From: Pseudopithomyces maydicus
Taxonomy: Eukaryota > Ascomycota > Dothideomycetes > Pleosporales > Didymosphaeriaceae
Direction: 5' to 3'
Assembly: GCA_026873275.1 (NCBI GenBank)
Contig: JANTUC010000013.1
Span: 1 to 64,000 of the forward strand
DNA: 64,000 bases
The position numbers and the translations under genes are program-made. Numbering within the stretch: position 1 is the first letter of the stretch; every line of letters starts with the position of its first letter. The notes under the pieces were generated by a model that was not told the origin of the DNA, did no database searches, and was given only the letters and a program-made list of their open reading frames with translations. Of the stretch, positions 43,781 through 56,286 are shown in pieces.

Positions 43781-45926
43781 TCACTCGCGCAGACTTCTAA
43801 TCACATGTCCGTGCCCTCCATGATCCACAAGTCCAACTTTCCTATGCGCAAGGCCATTTTCTTTCAGCATCCTTTTCACATCGCCGTCTATCACGGCGTC
43901 GCTACTTTGGCGGATCAACACGACTTCCTCGCTTTGCAATTGATTCACGGCAACCAATGCTTGGCCCAAAATATCCCCATTGTCGCCTCCGGAAACGTAG
44001 AGTAAAATGATGATTGATATCAGAATGAAGTGGCATACGATGATCGCTGCGACTGTCCAGTAACCAAGCTTCTTAACGGGCTGGAGAGCCTGGAAGAAGT
44101 ATTTGATGCGTGTAGAGTTATCGTAGAGGTCGAAAGCAATATATTCGTTGTAGTAGGCCATGGAGTATAACAGTGTATTCGCAGCTTGAAACATGAACGC
44201 GGGATGAGTGGTCGAAGTAATGGTATCATCCAGGATGGCGAAGAGGTAGTTGTCAAAACCTCCACCCACCTCACTCGAGTCGTCTGCATTGGTCCAATTA
44301 ACTACCACCCTCTGCATGTACTTTGACCATCGATATTTTAGAGAGCTGCTGTACCAGCTGTACCAGTCATGAATATCATTGAAATACATGGTATCCAGAT
44401 ATGTTGGGTGTGCCCACGAGTCCAAGGAGAGAAGCCCGCGCTCTTGCAATGAAGGGTTTTCGGTATTCACACCAAGCTGCTTACGAACTGATTCAGTATC
44501 GATCTTATCTGGAGATGAGTCATTTACTGATTTAACCCAACCTATGGAAGGTTCGTGGACAATCTGGGGACGCGAAGCTGAGATGTTCATGTATTGATCC
44601 AGCGTCATCGTCACACACAAGGTGAGGTAGCCAGAAATAGGGTTCGCGCTAGAGTATAGATCATCAGGATCTGTATATCGTTTCCAGTTAGATGTCCCTA
44701 GTGGAAATTCAAGGTGCACCCATTCTGAATCATCCCTCGGCTGGGTTTGGTTATCTGGCAATGTTGCCTTGCTACTGAAGCTTGTGTCATTCCAGACTAT
44801 ATAGGTGTGTCCTTGAACTTCGCCAGGACGAGCCTGGAATCTTTTCATAGGATCTTCCGTATCGAAATACACCATATCGAAAGCTGGCCAAGTCAAGCCG
44901 TCGCCGTAGATCTCACAGACGTATAATTCCGATCCTGAACCCAAAAAGCAATCGACGTCGCCGACAGCTGCGGTATTGAGTAGCCTCTGCTTTCCGATCA
45001 TGGGGTCAACTGAGATCGTTCCTATGATACGTTTTTCATGGTAACCCAAGCCACCCCATGCCAAGGTGATGTTATCATATTTTGGTTTCGCACAGACGGT
45101 CCGCATCATCAGGCCTGCTGCAGTTCCATTGAATGATTCGATATGCGAGCGATCATTCGGTGACGAAAAAGGCAAAAAGGCACGGATTACAACGCCAGTA
45201 TCGTAGAGACCTGAGCTTTGTGAGGCACCAGTCAAAGTTCGTTCTGCGAATGAGGGGTACTGTTCGGACCTGCGCCGGTAAAACTGCGGACGTCCGTCTA
45301 ATAACATCGTGTCGAAGCGTTTTCTTGTCACATTGACCCCAAATGCCGGGGTTTTCGAGTAATTTCCACTAACTACGGCGAGGTTCAAATCGGAAACCAG
45401 AACGGTCGATTGCATTGCTAGCAAGCGTGATCAAAGCCAACAAGAGGATCAACACTCCAGCTCCAGGAAGCCGCCGCATACTGTCTGTTCCGAACAGCCA
45501 AGGTAACAAACTAAAGGGTCCAGAGTTAGTGAACCGGAACATTGATACGGCCGCAGATCCCGCAACATTGACTTGATGCCACCGAAGGGCGAGTGCTGCA
45601 ACCATCGCTGTGCATACAATCGCTTGAAATGCTATTGATGTGCGGATAGCTAATGAAGCTAGCGTCACGCTTGGAGTGACCCAGCTTTTGAGCACAATCG
45701 AGGACCACAGGCCTGCGCGGCTCCACCACAGGAAAGTGATGTACGCAAAACTCCCCAGGATGGCCAGGGATCCCACGACCAGTACGCCACAAGAGTAGTA
45801 TCCGATTCTAGTGATGATAGAGGGGTCTGGTGCTGGTTTCCGATGAAGGGGTGCATATCTGACGTGTTCATTTCGCTTCAGCAAAGTGTCGGATCCGTAA
45901 GGTGGGGGATGTATAGTGTTCGCCAT
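43781..45926 (-). CDS. large membrane protein of unknown function, with a frame break
   Basis: Two overlapping frames form one protein of about 715 residues. The first (from the ATG at 45926, MANTIHPPPYG; an earlier ATG at 46007 is possible) has three membrane segments (CGVLVVGSLAILGSFAYITF; SIAFQAIVCTAMVAALAL; GVLILLLALITLA). The second (to 43781) has a long outside domain with many N-X-S/T sites, one C-terminal membrane segment (VAAIIVCHFILISIIILLY) and a short tail. The step between frames is at about 45400-45424. A 64-bp GTATGC...CTAG intron would restore the frame but remove a membrane segment, so an indel or assembly error is more likely. Family not recognised beyond fungal membrane proteins of this layout. 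Confidence 0.7.
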
Positions 45927-46887
45927 GCTACCTCTCAGCAAGGATAGAGAGTGACGGTAAAGTAGATTGCTAGAATTGCGATCGTGTCCCGAAACCGATT
46001 CCGTCAATTTGGGGGTCGTATAGAGTGATCAGCTCATGATATCTGCTAGGCCACTGCTATTATAGAAAGGTGAGCTGGATTGAGCTACAGCTTTCAACCA
46101 TCAGTAGTCTATCACCGTGGCGATCGCATCTTTGAACATAGACCTAGCTAGGTGTCGCGATAAGTCGGGAAGACAGTGTACCAAAGGCTTTCCAACGAAT
46201 CAGAGAGTGTGGTCTTATGTCAAAGATCTCTGATACGTATATGTCAGATCTGTGGGTACACTTCCCGAGATGGCACAAGTCACCAGGTATCTATAATATC
46301 CGCCCGCACTCAGCCTTCAGAGGCTTATGCGCGCTAAGATTCAGCTGGTATCCAGCAGTGTCTAACTCGAGGGCGAGAACGAATGCTCTAGCCACGCGCA
46401 TAAGCTAGTTGGTACTAGTGATGGATATCTCGCCCGGGCGCGAGCTGGCTCACGAGCTAGTTTGTTGTTTACATTGGTGGGAGTACCTCGGGTCGACTGG
46501 TTCGCATCAGTCTAGACGTTCAGGGTCCGAGTGGTGGTGATTGTGGCATGCGTCAAGGAACTCAGGAAGGGCTGTCTTGAGCGTCTTTGCTCTGGCGCTT
46601 TCCTGGGCTCGCTGCGCCTCTTCGCGTTTACGTCGTTCTCCTTTGGAGAGTGTAGCCCGTGTTCAACAAGAATTATCCGTGAGGGGACATCATTGCACGG
46701 GTGCGGTTGGACGAAACAGAATATGATGAAAAAGCTTATTGAAAGAAGCAGCAGCAATCCTCGCGAGCTAAGAACGGCAGTTGCCAGAATTGACCTATTG
46801 TGAAGACTGTGCCTCACTTCCTCGTTGGCACCGACTTTCAAATGTAGAAAGAAGCAACTGACGAAATAGCCGTATTTATATCCACAA
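45927..46887. other. intergenic region
   Basis: Promoter of the minus-strand membrane gene at the left. An open minus-strand frame at 46512-46841 with one hydrophobic stretch has no further support, and a plus-strand frame of similar size overlaps it. Nothing else recognised. Confidence 0.4.
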
Positions 46888-48420
46888 TCACCGCACCCTC
46901 CGACGAAACCTAGTCCGCCTGCACTCCCCCGCCGTACGACCCTCCCTCTTCACCTTCCCCGCCCTCCGCTCCACGGCACCAGACGCCCCATCGGGCACCC
47001 ACCTCCTATTCAAAAAGCGATCCAACTTATCATTGATCGCGCGCTCGACCTGCTCCCCAGCATCCTCCACGTACTCCTCCACGGTAGTATTCAGCTCCTC
47101 GAACTTCTCCTCCACCATGCGATCGATGTCCGCCTGCAGCGCCTCGAGCGCATCCTCTCTCCTGGTCTGAATGTCGAGTTTCTGGTCTTCTATATTCGCG
47201 ATGAATTCATCGTCGGCGGCGTCGCGTAGGTATTGCGCGTCGTATAGCGTGTCTTCGCAGATGGTGGTGAGTTTCTTTTCGCAGTAGGCGGAGGCGCGGG
47301 CGGAGAGGAAGGCGCGGAGGGAGGAGCGGAGGTGGGGCGGTGGATCGGTGGCGGGGTTTGGCTTTTGGGGCGATGTGGTGGTTGGATCGGGGGTGGGGAT
47401 GAGGATGCTGTGGTAGATTTTGGTGTGTCGATGCATTGGGCTAGCATTTCTGGAAGCATTTGTTGCATCATCTTTCGCATGGCATCCTCGAGGTGAGGGG
47501 GTATGTGCGGTGCGTCTGCGAGCGAGGGATGTGGTGACTTGGTGTCGCGGAAATGGCGAGTGTGTATCGATTCGTCGACTGTGGAAGACGGTGGCCTACT
47601 GGAGCTCAGAACTGTTGTGGCTTTCTCGGTCGGTGACCCTTCGGGTACGTAGAATATGCGTTTCAGCGGCGGCGAGAATGGTGGGCTGTGTGATACTATG
47701 ATAATAACACATGTGAGTCAAGTACTCTGGGGAGCAGGACAGTTGGTACCCAACTGGGGTGGACTCACTGTGCCGGGCACGTTTACGGTTCGCATCTGCG
47801 TACGATGGTGGCTCGTTTGATGCGACAAGATACTGCTCGGTAGGACTGAATACTGACCAGTCCTCAAGCCGGCGTCCTTTGAGGTTCTTCTCGTCAATGC
47901 GAAAGCCAGTGAAGGTTTCTGGCTGGCTGACAATAGTCAAGAACGGACCAATCTGTTTCGGCTGGAACCATTTCCAGTCGAACAGTATTGTGATCTGGAT
48001 GGCCTTGGCTAGGTCCACCAGTTGGCCGAAGTGGAGCTCATAGCTAGGTTGAGGTGCTATGCTTCCCGACACTTTGGGACAAAGAATGGCGCAAGGTTTT
48101 TTGAGGTTCAATGAAAGAGCCCGAACTTCAGGGATCTGGTTGCGCGCAATGTGGCTCGATTCTGTTAGTGAAAGAGTCCTAGTTGCGGTCATGCACGTCG
48201 TTGTGGCAGGGACAAGATTATCTGCATCGTATAAGAAGTGGAAAGGTTGGGCGTCGGTGAAGCCATGCACGTGGGTCGTGTGTTGGAGAGAAAACGTGGC
48301 ATGCAAGCCGTCTTTGAATTTAACCTGGAAAGTGCATGGCAAGAGTGAACATGTATCATTGTCAGATGCGATATAAGCCAATGCACCAATACCTGTGTCG
48401 CGAAAAAGGTTGTATGTCAT
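46888..48420 (-). CDS. hypothetical protein with C-terminal coiled coil (one intron, one frame break)
   Basis: Exon 1 runs from the ATG at 48420 to 47769; the intron 47696-47768 has GTGAGT and CATAG ends. Exon 2 continues as SPPFSPPLKRIFYVPEG and LEDAMRKMMQQMLPEMLAQ into a Pro/Ser-rich stretch. Read straight it stops at 47190 (385 residues), but from about 47340-47400 the -1 frame looks far more protein-like: ARASAYCEKKLTTICEDT, DALEALQADIDRMVEEKF, EYVEDAGEQVERAINDKL, to the stop at 46888. No GT donor exists between, so an indel in the low-complexity stretch is likely. Family not recognised. Confidence 0.6.
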
Positions 48421-49860
48421 TCTGTATCCACTCTAGCTGCCCATTCCAATCCAAGCAAACAAACAGACCCAGTGCGCGCTCGCAACAGATTACCCGACCG
48501 CTGCCACTGCTGGCCGCCTTCAGAATGCGCGCACTGCACTTGACCGGCTGCGAACCACCCCTCCAATGCAAGCAAGCCAGCGCGTGGGCCGAAACCGAGG
48601 CACGCCGTGATTGCCCACCTCAGAGGCCTTGTGAATTTCGCAAGGATGGTGGACGGAGGATCAGTCTAAGCGCAGGCACGCAGAGAAGAACGGCGCAAGC
48701 GGTGAAAGGAACACCTCGTCTCTAACGTAGCAAGCCAGCGCGTGGGCCGAAACCGAGGCGTGCCGTGATTGCTAGCGCTAAAGAGAGCTGCGCCCGCAGC
48801 GGATCAAGATAAAATTGCGCGTGTCGCGGGATCGAAGACGGGGTGATGGCGGTCGAGGAGTCGGTAGGTGTGGTGCGAAAGATGGCGGTCGAGGAGTGTT
48901 GAGGTGAGCGTGGCGAGCGGCCTTAGAGGACTGGAAAGGCTGGGCGCGCTAGATGTGTCAGCAATCACGTGCCCGATTATCTAATCTGATTGATCTAATC
49001 GATCTAATCTCAAGGATCGCCGCCAAATCCGCATCACGTTCGGCTGGCACCTCCCCATCTGTGTCTTCTAATCATGCCGTACATACAACATGCGATTGCC
49101 TGATCCTTTGTACTCCAAGCTATCTACAGGCTAAATTCACACATTTTGCCTGACGTTATGTAACCGCGTTGCATCTTACCTTCCCTGCAGCTTGATAGAT
49201 TAAGACCTCACCAGCTACCTGGCGTCTCAGGGTTGTAGGCATCCATTCCTCAAGGTGGTAGCTTTGGTGCATAAAGAATGAGGCGAAGCCATGATGAGTT
49301 TTGGCGATGCAAATCAACTATTCAAGCATACATGATGATGCTATGAATTCTTTAAACCAGAAGGTACTGGTACACTTGTTAGTCCTAAGTGACTGGGCCC
49401 CCGCATTCTACCACTCTGCGGCACGGTCTGTTGGTTATTTCCATCTTTCCGATAATGTTCAATCTGGTCTTTCCATTCGCGACGTCGAGAAGTTCACACC
49501 CCTAGCTGCGCCGTTCCTAGCTATGCCTTTCTAAACACGCATGCCCATAACTCTGCCGGTGCACTGCGGTTCGGTTCGTCGTCGTGTCGCGATAGTTCCT
49601 TACGAATGTCGGTCTCCATACTGAGAAGACAGACTGGGGTGCTTCGATCGTGAGGTTCAAGCAGAAAAATCAATCCCGGACAAAGCGGATCTACATCACC
49701 AATGTACTTTCAAACACGTCAAGATAAGACCTAAAAACGTCATGATATGTCGCCGCGACAGGCAATAATTTTATTCACTACTTCCATTTGAGAGTTCATA
49801 TAAGAAATGACAGCAGTCGCACTCCAATTTCCGTATTGACAAGAGCTGCTAGACCCGTGA
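48421..49860. other. intergenic region with short repeats
   Basis: 1.4 kb without a supportable gene. The GC-rich left part carries the two direct repeats described separately; the rest is unremarkable. Confidence 0.5.
48571..48772 (+). repeat. 44-bp direct repeat, two copies
   Basis: AGCAAGCCAGCGCGTGGGCC... starts at 48571 and 48729 (period 158), with two differences, both transitions. A further 17-bp word GATGGCGGTCGAGGAGT occurs twice nearby (about 48845 and 48881). Confidence 0.75.
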
Positions 49861-50502
49861 TCAAGCAGAGTCTGTGAGACCGCTCGGTCCATTCAAGTAC
49901 AGATCAACAGTCATCTGATAGGTATTATCATGCACCGCCTTCTGTACGGCCATGGCAGACTTCTGCGCCGGTATACTCGCAAGCACTGCCTCCGACCAAC
50001 CTTTTGTGGCAAACATGCTGTAGTTCATGGCGGCACCCTCCGTATGTCCGGCATTGTGCGAAACAACTGCAAAATGTTTCTCTACGGCAGCACCGAGCAT
50101 CGCGTTGGTAATGCTCATGTACTATTGAATGGCGGTCGCTTGTCAGTTACGTCCTAGGGGTCTGGAGGATCCAGATATGTGACTTACATCAGCATAAGCG
50201 TTCGCGATCTGGGACTGTTCCTCCTCTGTGTATGCGGCACGTTTCGTCTTTGGGGAAGCATTCAGCTCTTGGTCCAGCAGTGCTTGGTTGGCGATTGCAT
50301 CGAGCATGGCAACGGTGACACGCCGAACGGCGGGGTCGTTGTTCACAGAGACCACGTCACGGTGAAGTATATAGGCGATCCTCGTCAAGTCCGCAACCCT
50401 TGTGACTTGAGTCGCCAGGTCGGTGGACGTACTGTTCGTCTCTGCGGCTGTGGCAAGTAGCGCCATTGCTGCGGTGATAAAGACTTTGCTGAACATGGTC
50501 AA
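49861..50502 (-). CDS. small secreted protein, unknown function
   Basis: Exon 1 50502-50188, intron 50122-50187 (GTAAGT...AATAG, 66 bp), exon 2 50121-49861: 191 residues. A signal peptide (MFSKVFITAAMALLATAA; the ATG at 50496 is an equally good start) is followed by an Asn/Thr-rich stretch and a largely helical, cysteine-free body (ALLDQELNASPKTKRAAYTEEE; LGAAVEKHFAVVSHNAGHTEG). A KR pair after the first third could be a processing site. Family not recognised; an extracellular role is inferred from the signal peptide. Confidence 0.75.
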
Positions 50503-51737
50503 TGGATAGTTATGAGTGGTTGCTGAATTGAAAGTATCTTATAAAGCGATAAAGGGTTGGTAATCTATTCGAGCAGAGCTGGATTCATTGCCTTCTTTAT
50601 AGCAACATCAGTGACCACCGTGAGCTGGTCTCTCGATCACCACGACTTTGTGATGATACAACCAAGCATGAAGCACGACGACCTGTGACCACCGGCAAGG
50701 TAGCCCATGAGGATGTCAAGGGATTGAGTGGTTTCTCCACAATGCATCCTCGAATATTTTACAAGAGTGGAATGATGTTCAATCCTTCAGGTCAGTGCTT
50801 CATGCTGTCAGCACCGTAATGACCAGCGTAGCGATGGTGAATCCCTGGTTCTTTCGACCACACAGGTAGCTTGATTATCGCCCGATGGTGCGAAAATATG
50901 CGAGTTGATGGTAGATTTCCACCTCGATGAGCCTTTTGGGCCCGAATAGAATGATTTCTGGGATCCCCCGACGAATCTAACGGCGTGTGGCATGATGCGT
51001 AGTCCAGAGCCCAGCCTCTTGACAAATCTAGCACATCTGTTCTTCTTCTTCAAGACCTCTGATAGCAATATAGATCGATCGAGTTTCCATCGCCAAGAGA
51101 TCTTATCGCCCAGATATGCTTGGTTGTTGCTTGTCTTAGTGGTGGACGTACGCGAAGGGTGTGTGGGCCGTAGAGCAGGGGGATGAACAAGGTCGCATAC
51201 TCCCGGGAGGACATCAGGATTTCGTGCAACACCACTTTTTTCCAGTTATTCAGAGAGTGCAATTTAGCGACGAGTGACTTCGTATCGTCCGTAGTCCGAA
51301 CATCTCATTTTCTACTTCTTCACGGCTATGTTACGTATTGAAACAACCTGCGCATTATCAAAGCTTTGGGGGTCCTGTTAAAGCTGCCTTCAGTTTCAAT
51401 CTGCAAAGAGTGTAGTTAAAATTGCTCCAAAAGGTCGTTGAAATACTTAGCCTAATTTCAGGTCCTTCGCCTGGTAAAGTCTTTATGCATCTCGACCAGG
51501 GGGGAATCTGTCCTAAGAACCTCGCGCATATCTGTTGTCGTGAATTGCAAATGTGATATAGCTAAGCGCTATGCCGATAATGGCAGGAGATGTAGCACCA
51601 TAATCTTGCCGATTTTGTACCACACCGTCGGATTATTGGATGACGACAGGCCGCACAACATGCTGTTGCGAACGTGACAGAGATCAAAGCAACCTCTTCA
51701 ATCCTCAAGAATTTGTTGCTTGAACCTCATTGTACAC
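50503..51737. other. intergenic region
   Basis: 1.2 kb. Short frames near 50800-51260 overlap on both strands without start context, introns or motifs. Nothing supported. Confidence 0.5.
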
Positions 51738-52490
51738 ATGGCAACTTTCATCTCTATTCAGCCCGCTACTCTCCCCGATATTCCCGCTCTCGCGGCTATC
51801 CGCACAGAAGCCGCTGAGAGCTCTCTTCTGACCCATTTCCAATTCAGTCCCTACCACAACATTGCCGCCGAGAAAGAATCGAACGCCCTGATAACCCGTT
51901 TGTCCAAACGATTTACTGATCCTGATGGACAAAGGTTTCACCTGATCAAAGCCGTCGATTCACGAAGTGAAGAGACGGTGGGATGGGGTCTAGTGAAGTG
52001 GGAAGACGGAAGTTGGGTCAACGCGAACGCACCATCAAGTGCTCAGGCGATCGCTCCTGATGAGATAGGGCCTGCGCACCCCGGAAGTTTTGGCCTATTC
52101 TGGTCGAGGGACGTGACAGCGAAATGGCGAAAGATCACAGGCGGCAAGCCCCATGTCAGTAAGTCGTTACTCTCCAGTACGACTTCAGTCATCGAGGATA
52201 CTGATGTCGCATACTATCAATCAGCCATTGGAGCGATGAACGTTAAGATTGCATGGCAAGGGCAAGGTATCGGAAGGATGATGGTGGATTATATGTACCG
52301 TGAGTATGGGCTTAACAAGAACATAGTAATTGTGCAAACCACTGCATCAGCCGAGACGTTCTACCAAAAGATGGGCTGGCAGACCGTAGACAGTACTGAT
52401 ATCGATCTCAGTGAGTGGGCAGGCAAAGGGTTGGGATACGGGTTGTTGAGATGCCCCCAGATGGTCAGATATCCACAGGAAACTTTATGA
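51738..52490 (+). CDS. GNAT-family N-acetyltransferase
   Basis: 250 residues, one exon, from the ATG at 51738 (MATFISIQPATLPDIPALA). The N-terminal half has the GNAT opening (IRTEAAESSLLTHFQF). The acetyl-CoA pyrophosphate loop QGQGIGRMM begins near residue 174, followed by the C-terminal motif SAETFYQKMGWQ. Such fungal proteins transfer acetyl from acetyl-CoA to small amines or other unknown acceptors; the substrate cannot be read from the sequence. Stand-alone, probably cytosolic. Confidence 0.88.
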   Translation: MATFISIQPATLPDIPALAAIRTEAAESSLLTHFQFSPYHNIAAEKESNALITRLSKRFTDPDGQRFHLIKAVDSRSEETVGWGLVKWEDGSWVNANAPSSAQAIAPDEIGPAHPGSFGLFWSRDVTAKWRKITGGKPHVSKSLLSSTTSVIEDTDVAYYQSAIGAMNVKIAWQGQGIGRMMVDYMYREYGLNKNIVIVQTTASAETFYQKMGWQTVDSTDIDLSEWAGKGLGYGLLRCPQMVRYPQETL

Positions 52491-55489
52491 TATGGCATCA
52501 TTTTTATTTGCAGGAAAATTAGTGCAAGATGTAGTAACGTGGGATTGATTCTGACTTAATCTCCGATTTACCCATGATGTGAGCAGAGATTTTATGTATC
52601 CTACACAGTAGACATCAAGCTTTTGTCGAAGCTATTTAGCGTCTTGGCCATCATCTGTCATTAAGGAGACAGCATTCCCACCTTATCTATACTAGCACTA
52701 TTGAATTTCCCTTAAATAAGGCAATTGTCACATTAATCTTCAATTACCGTTATTAAAACCTATATAGGTTATACTAACTCCAGCTATAAAAGTAAACCTG
52801 ATATAATAAATTTAATAATAAAAAGTACTAAATAAAAAATTAAATAAAAAATAATAAATATAAATTAATAAAGGCGCAGAGAGTATATTAAAATAATAAT
52901 ATATAATAAATAATAAGTCCTAATACTAAAAAAACTAGAAAGTCTATAATGTTAAAAAGACCTATTTTTTTAATATATTTTATATTATTAATTTTTTTAT
53001 TGAATTATTGATTAGAATTTAATTATTATAACTAAAGAGTTATATATTCCTATAATAAATAAAAGTAAGGATAATCTATCTTTATACTATAATATTAAAA
53101 GACTTAATATTATTATTTTAAAAAAGTTTAAATAAAGAAGTAAAATATTAATTAAAAAAATTTAATAATATAGCTTTTATTAATTTATTTTAAAATTTAA
53201 AAGAAAAATTTAAATATATATCTCTTCCTATTATTATTTAATACTAATATTTATAAATAATAGTATTAATTATAATAAAAAGAGAAAATATATTAAAAAG
53301 TAATATAAAATTTTTAAAAAAATTACTTATAACCTTGCTAAAAATCCTAATATAAATTATTTAAATTATAAATAAAGAGAGGCTGTAATTAAAATTATTT
53401 AATATAATAAAAAATAGATAAATAAGCTCCTAATTTTAAAAATAATAAAATAATAATAGTAGTAGGTAGGTAGGCTTATTAATAAAACCCTATTAAAATC
53501 TATATATAACGCAACGGCTCCGCATCGAAAAGCCTAATTATCACATTTTAAGAACTGCAGTGAACTCCCGTGGAAATAAAAGACGCGACACAAATTAATT
53601 GCAGGGAAAGGACTGGGTGCTAGATGGGAATACCGATGATTGATATGTTCAGCCGTAATCCTTATGTGGCATTATATCCTGTGTGCCTTAGAAAGATTCT
53701 GGTCGAAGTATTATCTATAATATAAAGCAAATGCTTTGATCATTGCACTAAAATGCGTCTGCGGTGGATGATGAGAGAGCTTACCTCGCTAAAGAGACTT
53801 TTGCTGGGGGGTACTCCATATTGCACCGGTCAACGACCAGGATTGACGGGGCGGGGCGTAACGGTTCTTCTTGATAGCGCATCATTTGCGCAGTGCTTAA
53901 AAAACAGGGGCGCATGCGATATTCCATTGATTGGGGATTTTGCTGCATATGGTACAGGGATGAATCTGTGTGATCCGATCGCACTGGCGGACGTTTTTGT
54001 CCACAGCCCTGGTGCAAAATGGCTCTGGATCGGATCAACCAGGTTTAATGATTGGACACACACAAGTGGCTGCAGGCTCTGTGCGCTTGATTAACGTGGT
54101 CTTATCGATGTGACATGGCACCGTGTCATATACGCCCCGAAGATAATTGCCAATGGGATAATATGGCACCCTGTAGTAAAACAAAACACAGAGAGCACGT
54201 CTGATAAGAGGTCATCGGCAGCACACGCGCCCAGCTTATTCCCGGACAAGTGCCCGCGCGGGATATTGTTACGCCGTCGGCATCATCTTCGGATTCGTCT
54301 CGCCACCAACACCAGTCAGATTCCTTTCGTGATAAAGCGATCGGGCCGGGTGATCGTCTGCAAGAACAGAGAGTAACCTCGAGCAATGATTTGCTTTGTG
54401 ATTACGCACGCCTGCTTATTCAATGTGATCTCGCTATTACCACGCCCGTGCCCCCAGAATCTGGAACTGAGATCAGATACCTTTCTCTATTGTATGGTAT
54501 TCGATGACAGTAGTCTTATAGTATGTTAAGACGGTAGAAGTTCTATGTACACTCTCTTCGAGACTTGAACCTAGCGCGCTTGCTCACAGTCAATCCTTGG
54601 CTCTTGTAGATGGTACACGAGCATGTCTAGAAATCCTTTTGTGCATGTACGTTGTTTTCTATTTAAAAGAAGCAGCAGCTGAATGTGGAGCTGACTCGGT
54701 GAAAATGGTTAGTTGATCTCTTGAGGAAGACTTGCTGTATAATCCATATCATTGTCGCTTTCATGGGTCTGTTCAGAAGTAAGGCTGTGGAATGCAAAAA
54801 AGTCCAAGACTGGTCGTGAGTACTACTAGAGTCCCACGTGTTCCAGGTGACTCTATGCGTTTTGAATTCTCCGTCGTAGGGACCTAACAACAATATTGCG
54901 ACATCAGTCGATTTCGAACTATAAATGATAAGTTTGGGCTCGAAGAAGATCATAGGAAGTCGAATCCTAATCTGAGTGCTCCTGCGCTTGTAACCTATGT
55001 GGTACGTTGGGGTCTTAGAGGCCGTGTAAGCGGCCGTCATGCTAATATTATGTCTACCACAAGTACGTATGTAATTTAGGGTGAACTTAAAAATCGTAAT
55101 TCAATGTTCTAGAAGTCTACTTTTTCCCTTTCACTTTTCCTAACTGGTCGAACCCTACATAGCGACGAGGATGGTCATAGGTGGAAAGATAGAAGAACTA
55201 CGTCTACGTCTCACGGGGATGAATAGTGAAATCTCCTAGCGAGTTAATCAACGCGATGGCGCAGCTGGACAAAATCGATGCTGAGACAGGTTAGGCGTTC
55301 TATTGTTCTGCATGTAAGCTGAAGGCTTAATAAGCACTAACTTGTTGAAAGGTGTTCGTTATGGGTCGGTCTGAACATGAGATTGAAAATAGAAAATAAG
55401 TCCCGTGATTCATTTGTGGACGTTGTTGTATTGCATCACCATCTTTTCCTTCCCATTACTCCATGCATAGATATCTCAGCCATGCTCCA
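52491..55489. other. gene-poor region with an AT-rich relic at 52740-53510
   Basis: 52740-53510 is TA-saturated like the RIP block and is probably an old transposon, but no domain is readable. 53511-55489 has normal composition; frames at 53753-54094 (plus) and 54663-55040 (minus) have no motif and no homologue that I recognise. Confidence 0.5.
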
Positions 55490-55980
55490 CTATTTTGCTT
55501 GATCGATAACTTTTCCATCTGCGATATACTGGGTGTGATAACCAACAGATACCAAGGACCTGGAGGTGTCAACCCAGTCTACTTGATCCGCAAGAGCCGC
55601 AATCCACTCAGGGTCGGCCATAACGTTTCCTATGGTTTGTACGTCTGGTAGCGTATATTCGATGAAGCAGTCATAATCAGCAACCTGCCAAGTAGGGTGG
55701 ACAACCGCCATTTGCTCTCTGAATGGGTCGTTAAAGGCAGCGGGGGTCTCGAACTGTTCAATAGTACTCAGTTGAAAGAGGAGATCAACATCCAAATTTT
55801 CTTAAAACTGACAAGTGCGTATCCAGTGATGCCGTGTTTCTTGAAGACGGGAATGGCCTTTGGCAGGTGCACTTCAACAATCCACTTCATGAAATTCTCG
55901 TGCGTTGTTCCATCTTTTCGATAATGAGTGAGAGTAAACTTGACAGGCTTGCTCTCTTCTTGCTTGATACCGTCTGCCAT
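55490..55980 (-). CDS. EthD-domain protein (one intron)
   Basis: Exon 1 55980-55813, intron 55754-55812 (59 bp, GTCAGT...AACAG), exon 2 55753-55490; 143 residues. Start MADGIKQEESKPVKFTLTHY. The fold is a dimeric alpha-beta barrel: first strand KFTLTHYRK, helix ENFMKWIVEVHLPKAI, GYALFETP across the splice, then ADYDCFIEY and second-half WIAALADQVDWVD ... SVGYHTQYI. EthD proteins in fungi often act on polyketides or degrade aromatic intermediates; no cluster enzymes are next to it, so the substrate is unknown. Confidence 0.85.
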
Positions 55981-56286
55981 TGTTCGAATATTCGGGTCGT
56001 ATAGTGCGTCTTTAGCACGATGGAGTTTTGAATTTGAAGGAATCGATTATGAAATGAAGGTTCACATTCGCGGAAGAAAGCTGCAAATCCATCTTATATA
56101 GATACAGAAGGCTGACAGGTATAATAGCGCCTTTCTACTCTCGGAATATGCTGCGCAGGCTGAAAAGTGGATCCCGCCGGATGCCCCGCACCCTTAGCCC
56201 CCAAATGTATAGCGTGGTTTTGTAGAAACGCCCTGCCGTCAGCTACGCCCTGCCTCCACCAACAATTTCCATCTGGATTTCACATT
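55981..56286. other. divergent promoter region
   Basis: 306 bp between the divergent EthD and NLR genes. A TATATAGATA stretch lies at about 56095-56105. No gene. Confidence 0.4.

Noticed and set aside
46512..46841. Minus-strand frame of 109 codons with one hydrophobic stretch
   Set aside because: No family, no signal peptide at the N-terminus, and an equally long plus-strand frame overlaps it.
53753..54094. Plus-strand frame of 113 codons
   Set aside because: No motif, sits beside an AT-rich relic, overlapped by frames on the other strand.
54555..54600. tRNA-like T-arm word (GGTTCAAGTCTCG on the minus strand)
   Set aside because: No anticodon or D arm could be folded around it.
54663..55040. 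Minus-strand frame of 125 codons
   Set aside because: No recognisable domain, no plausible introns; could be a pseudogene remnant but cannot be supported.
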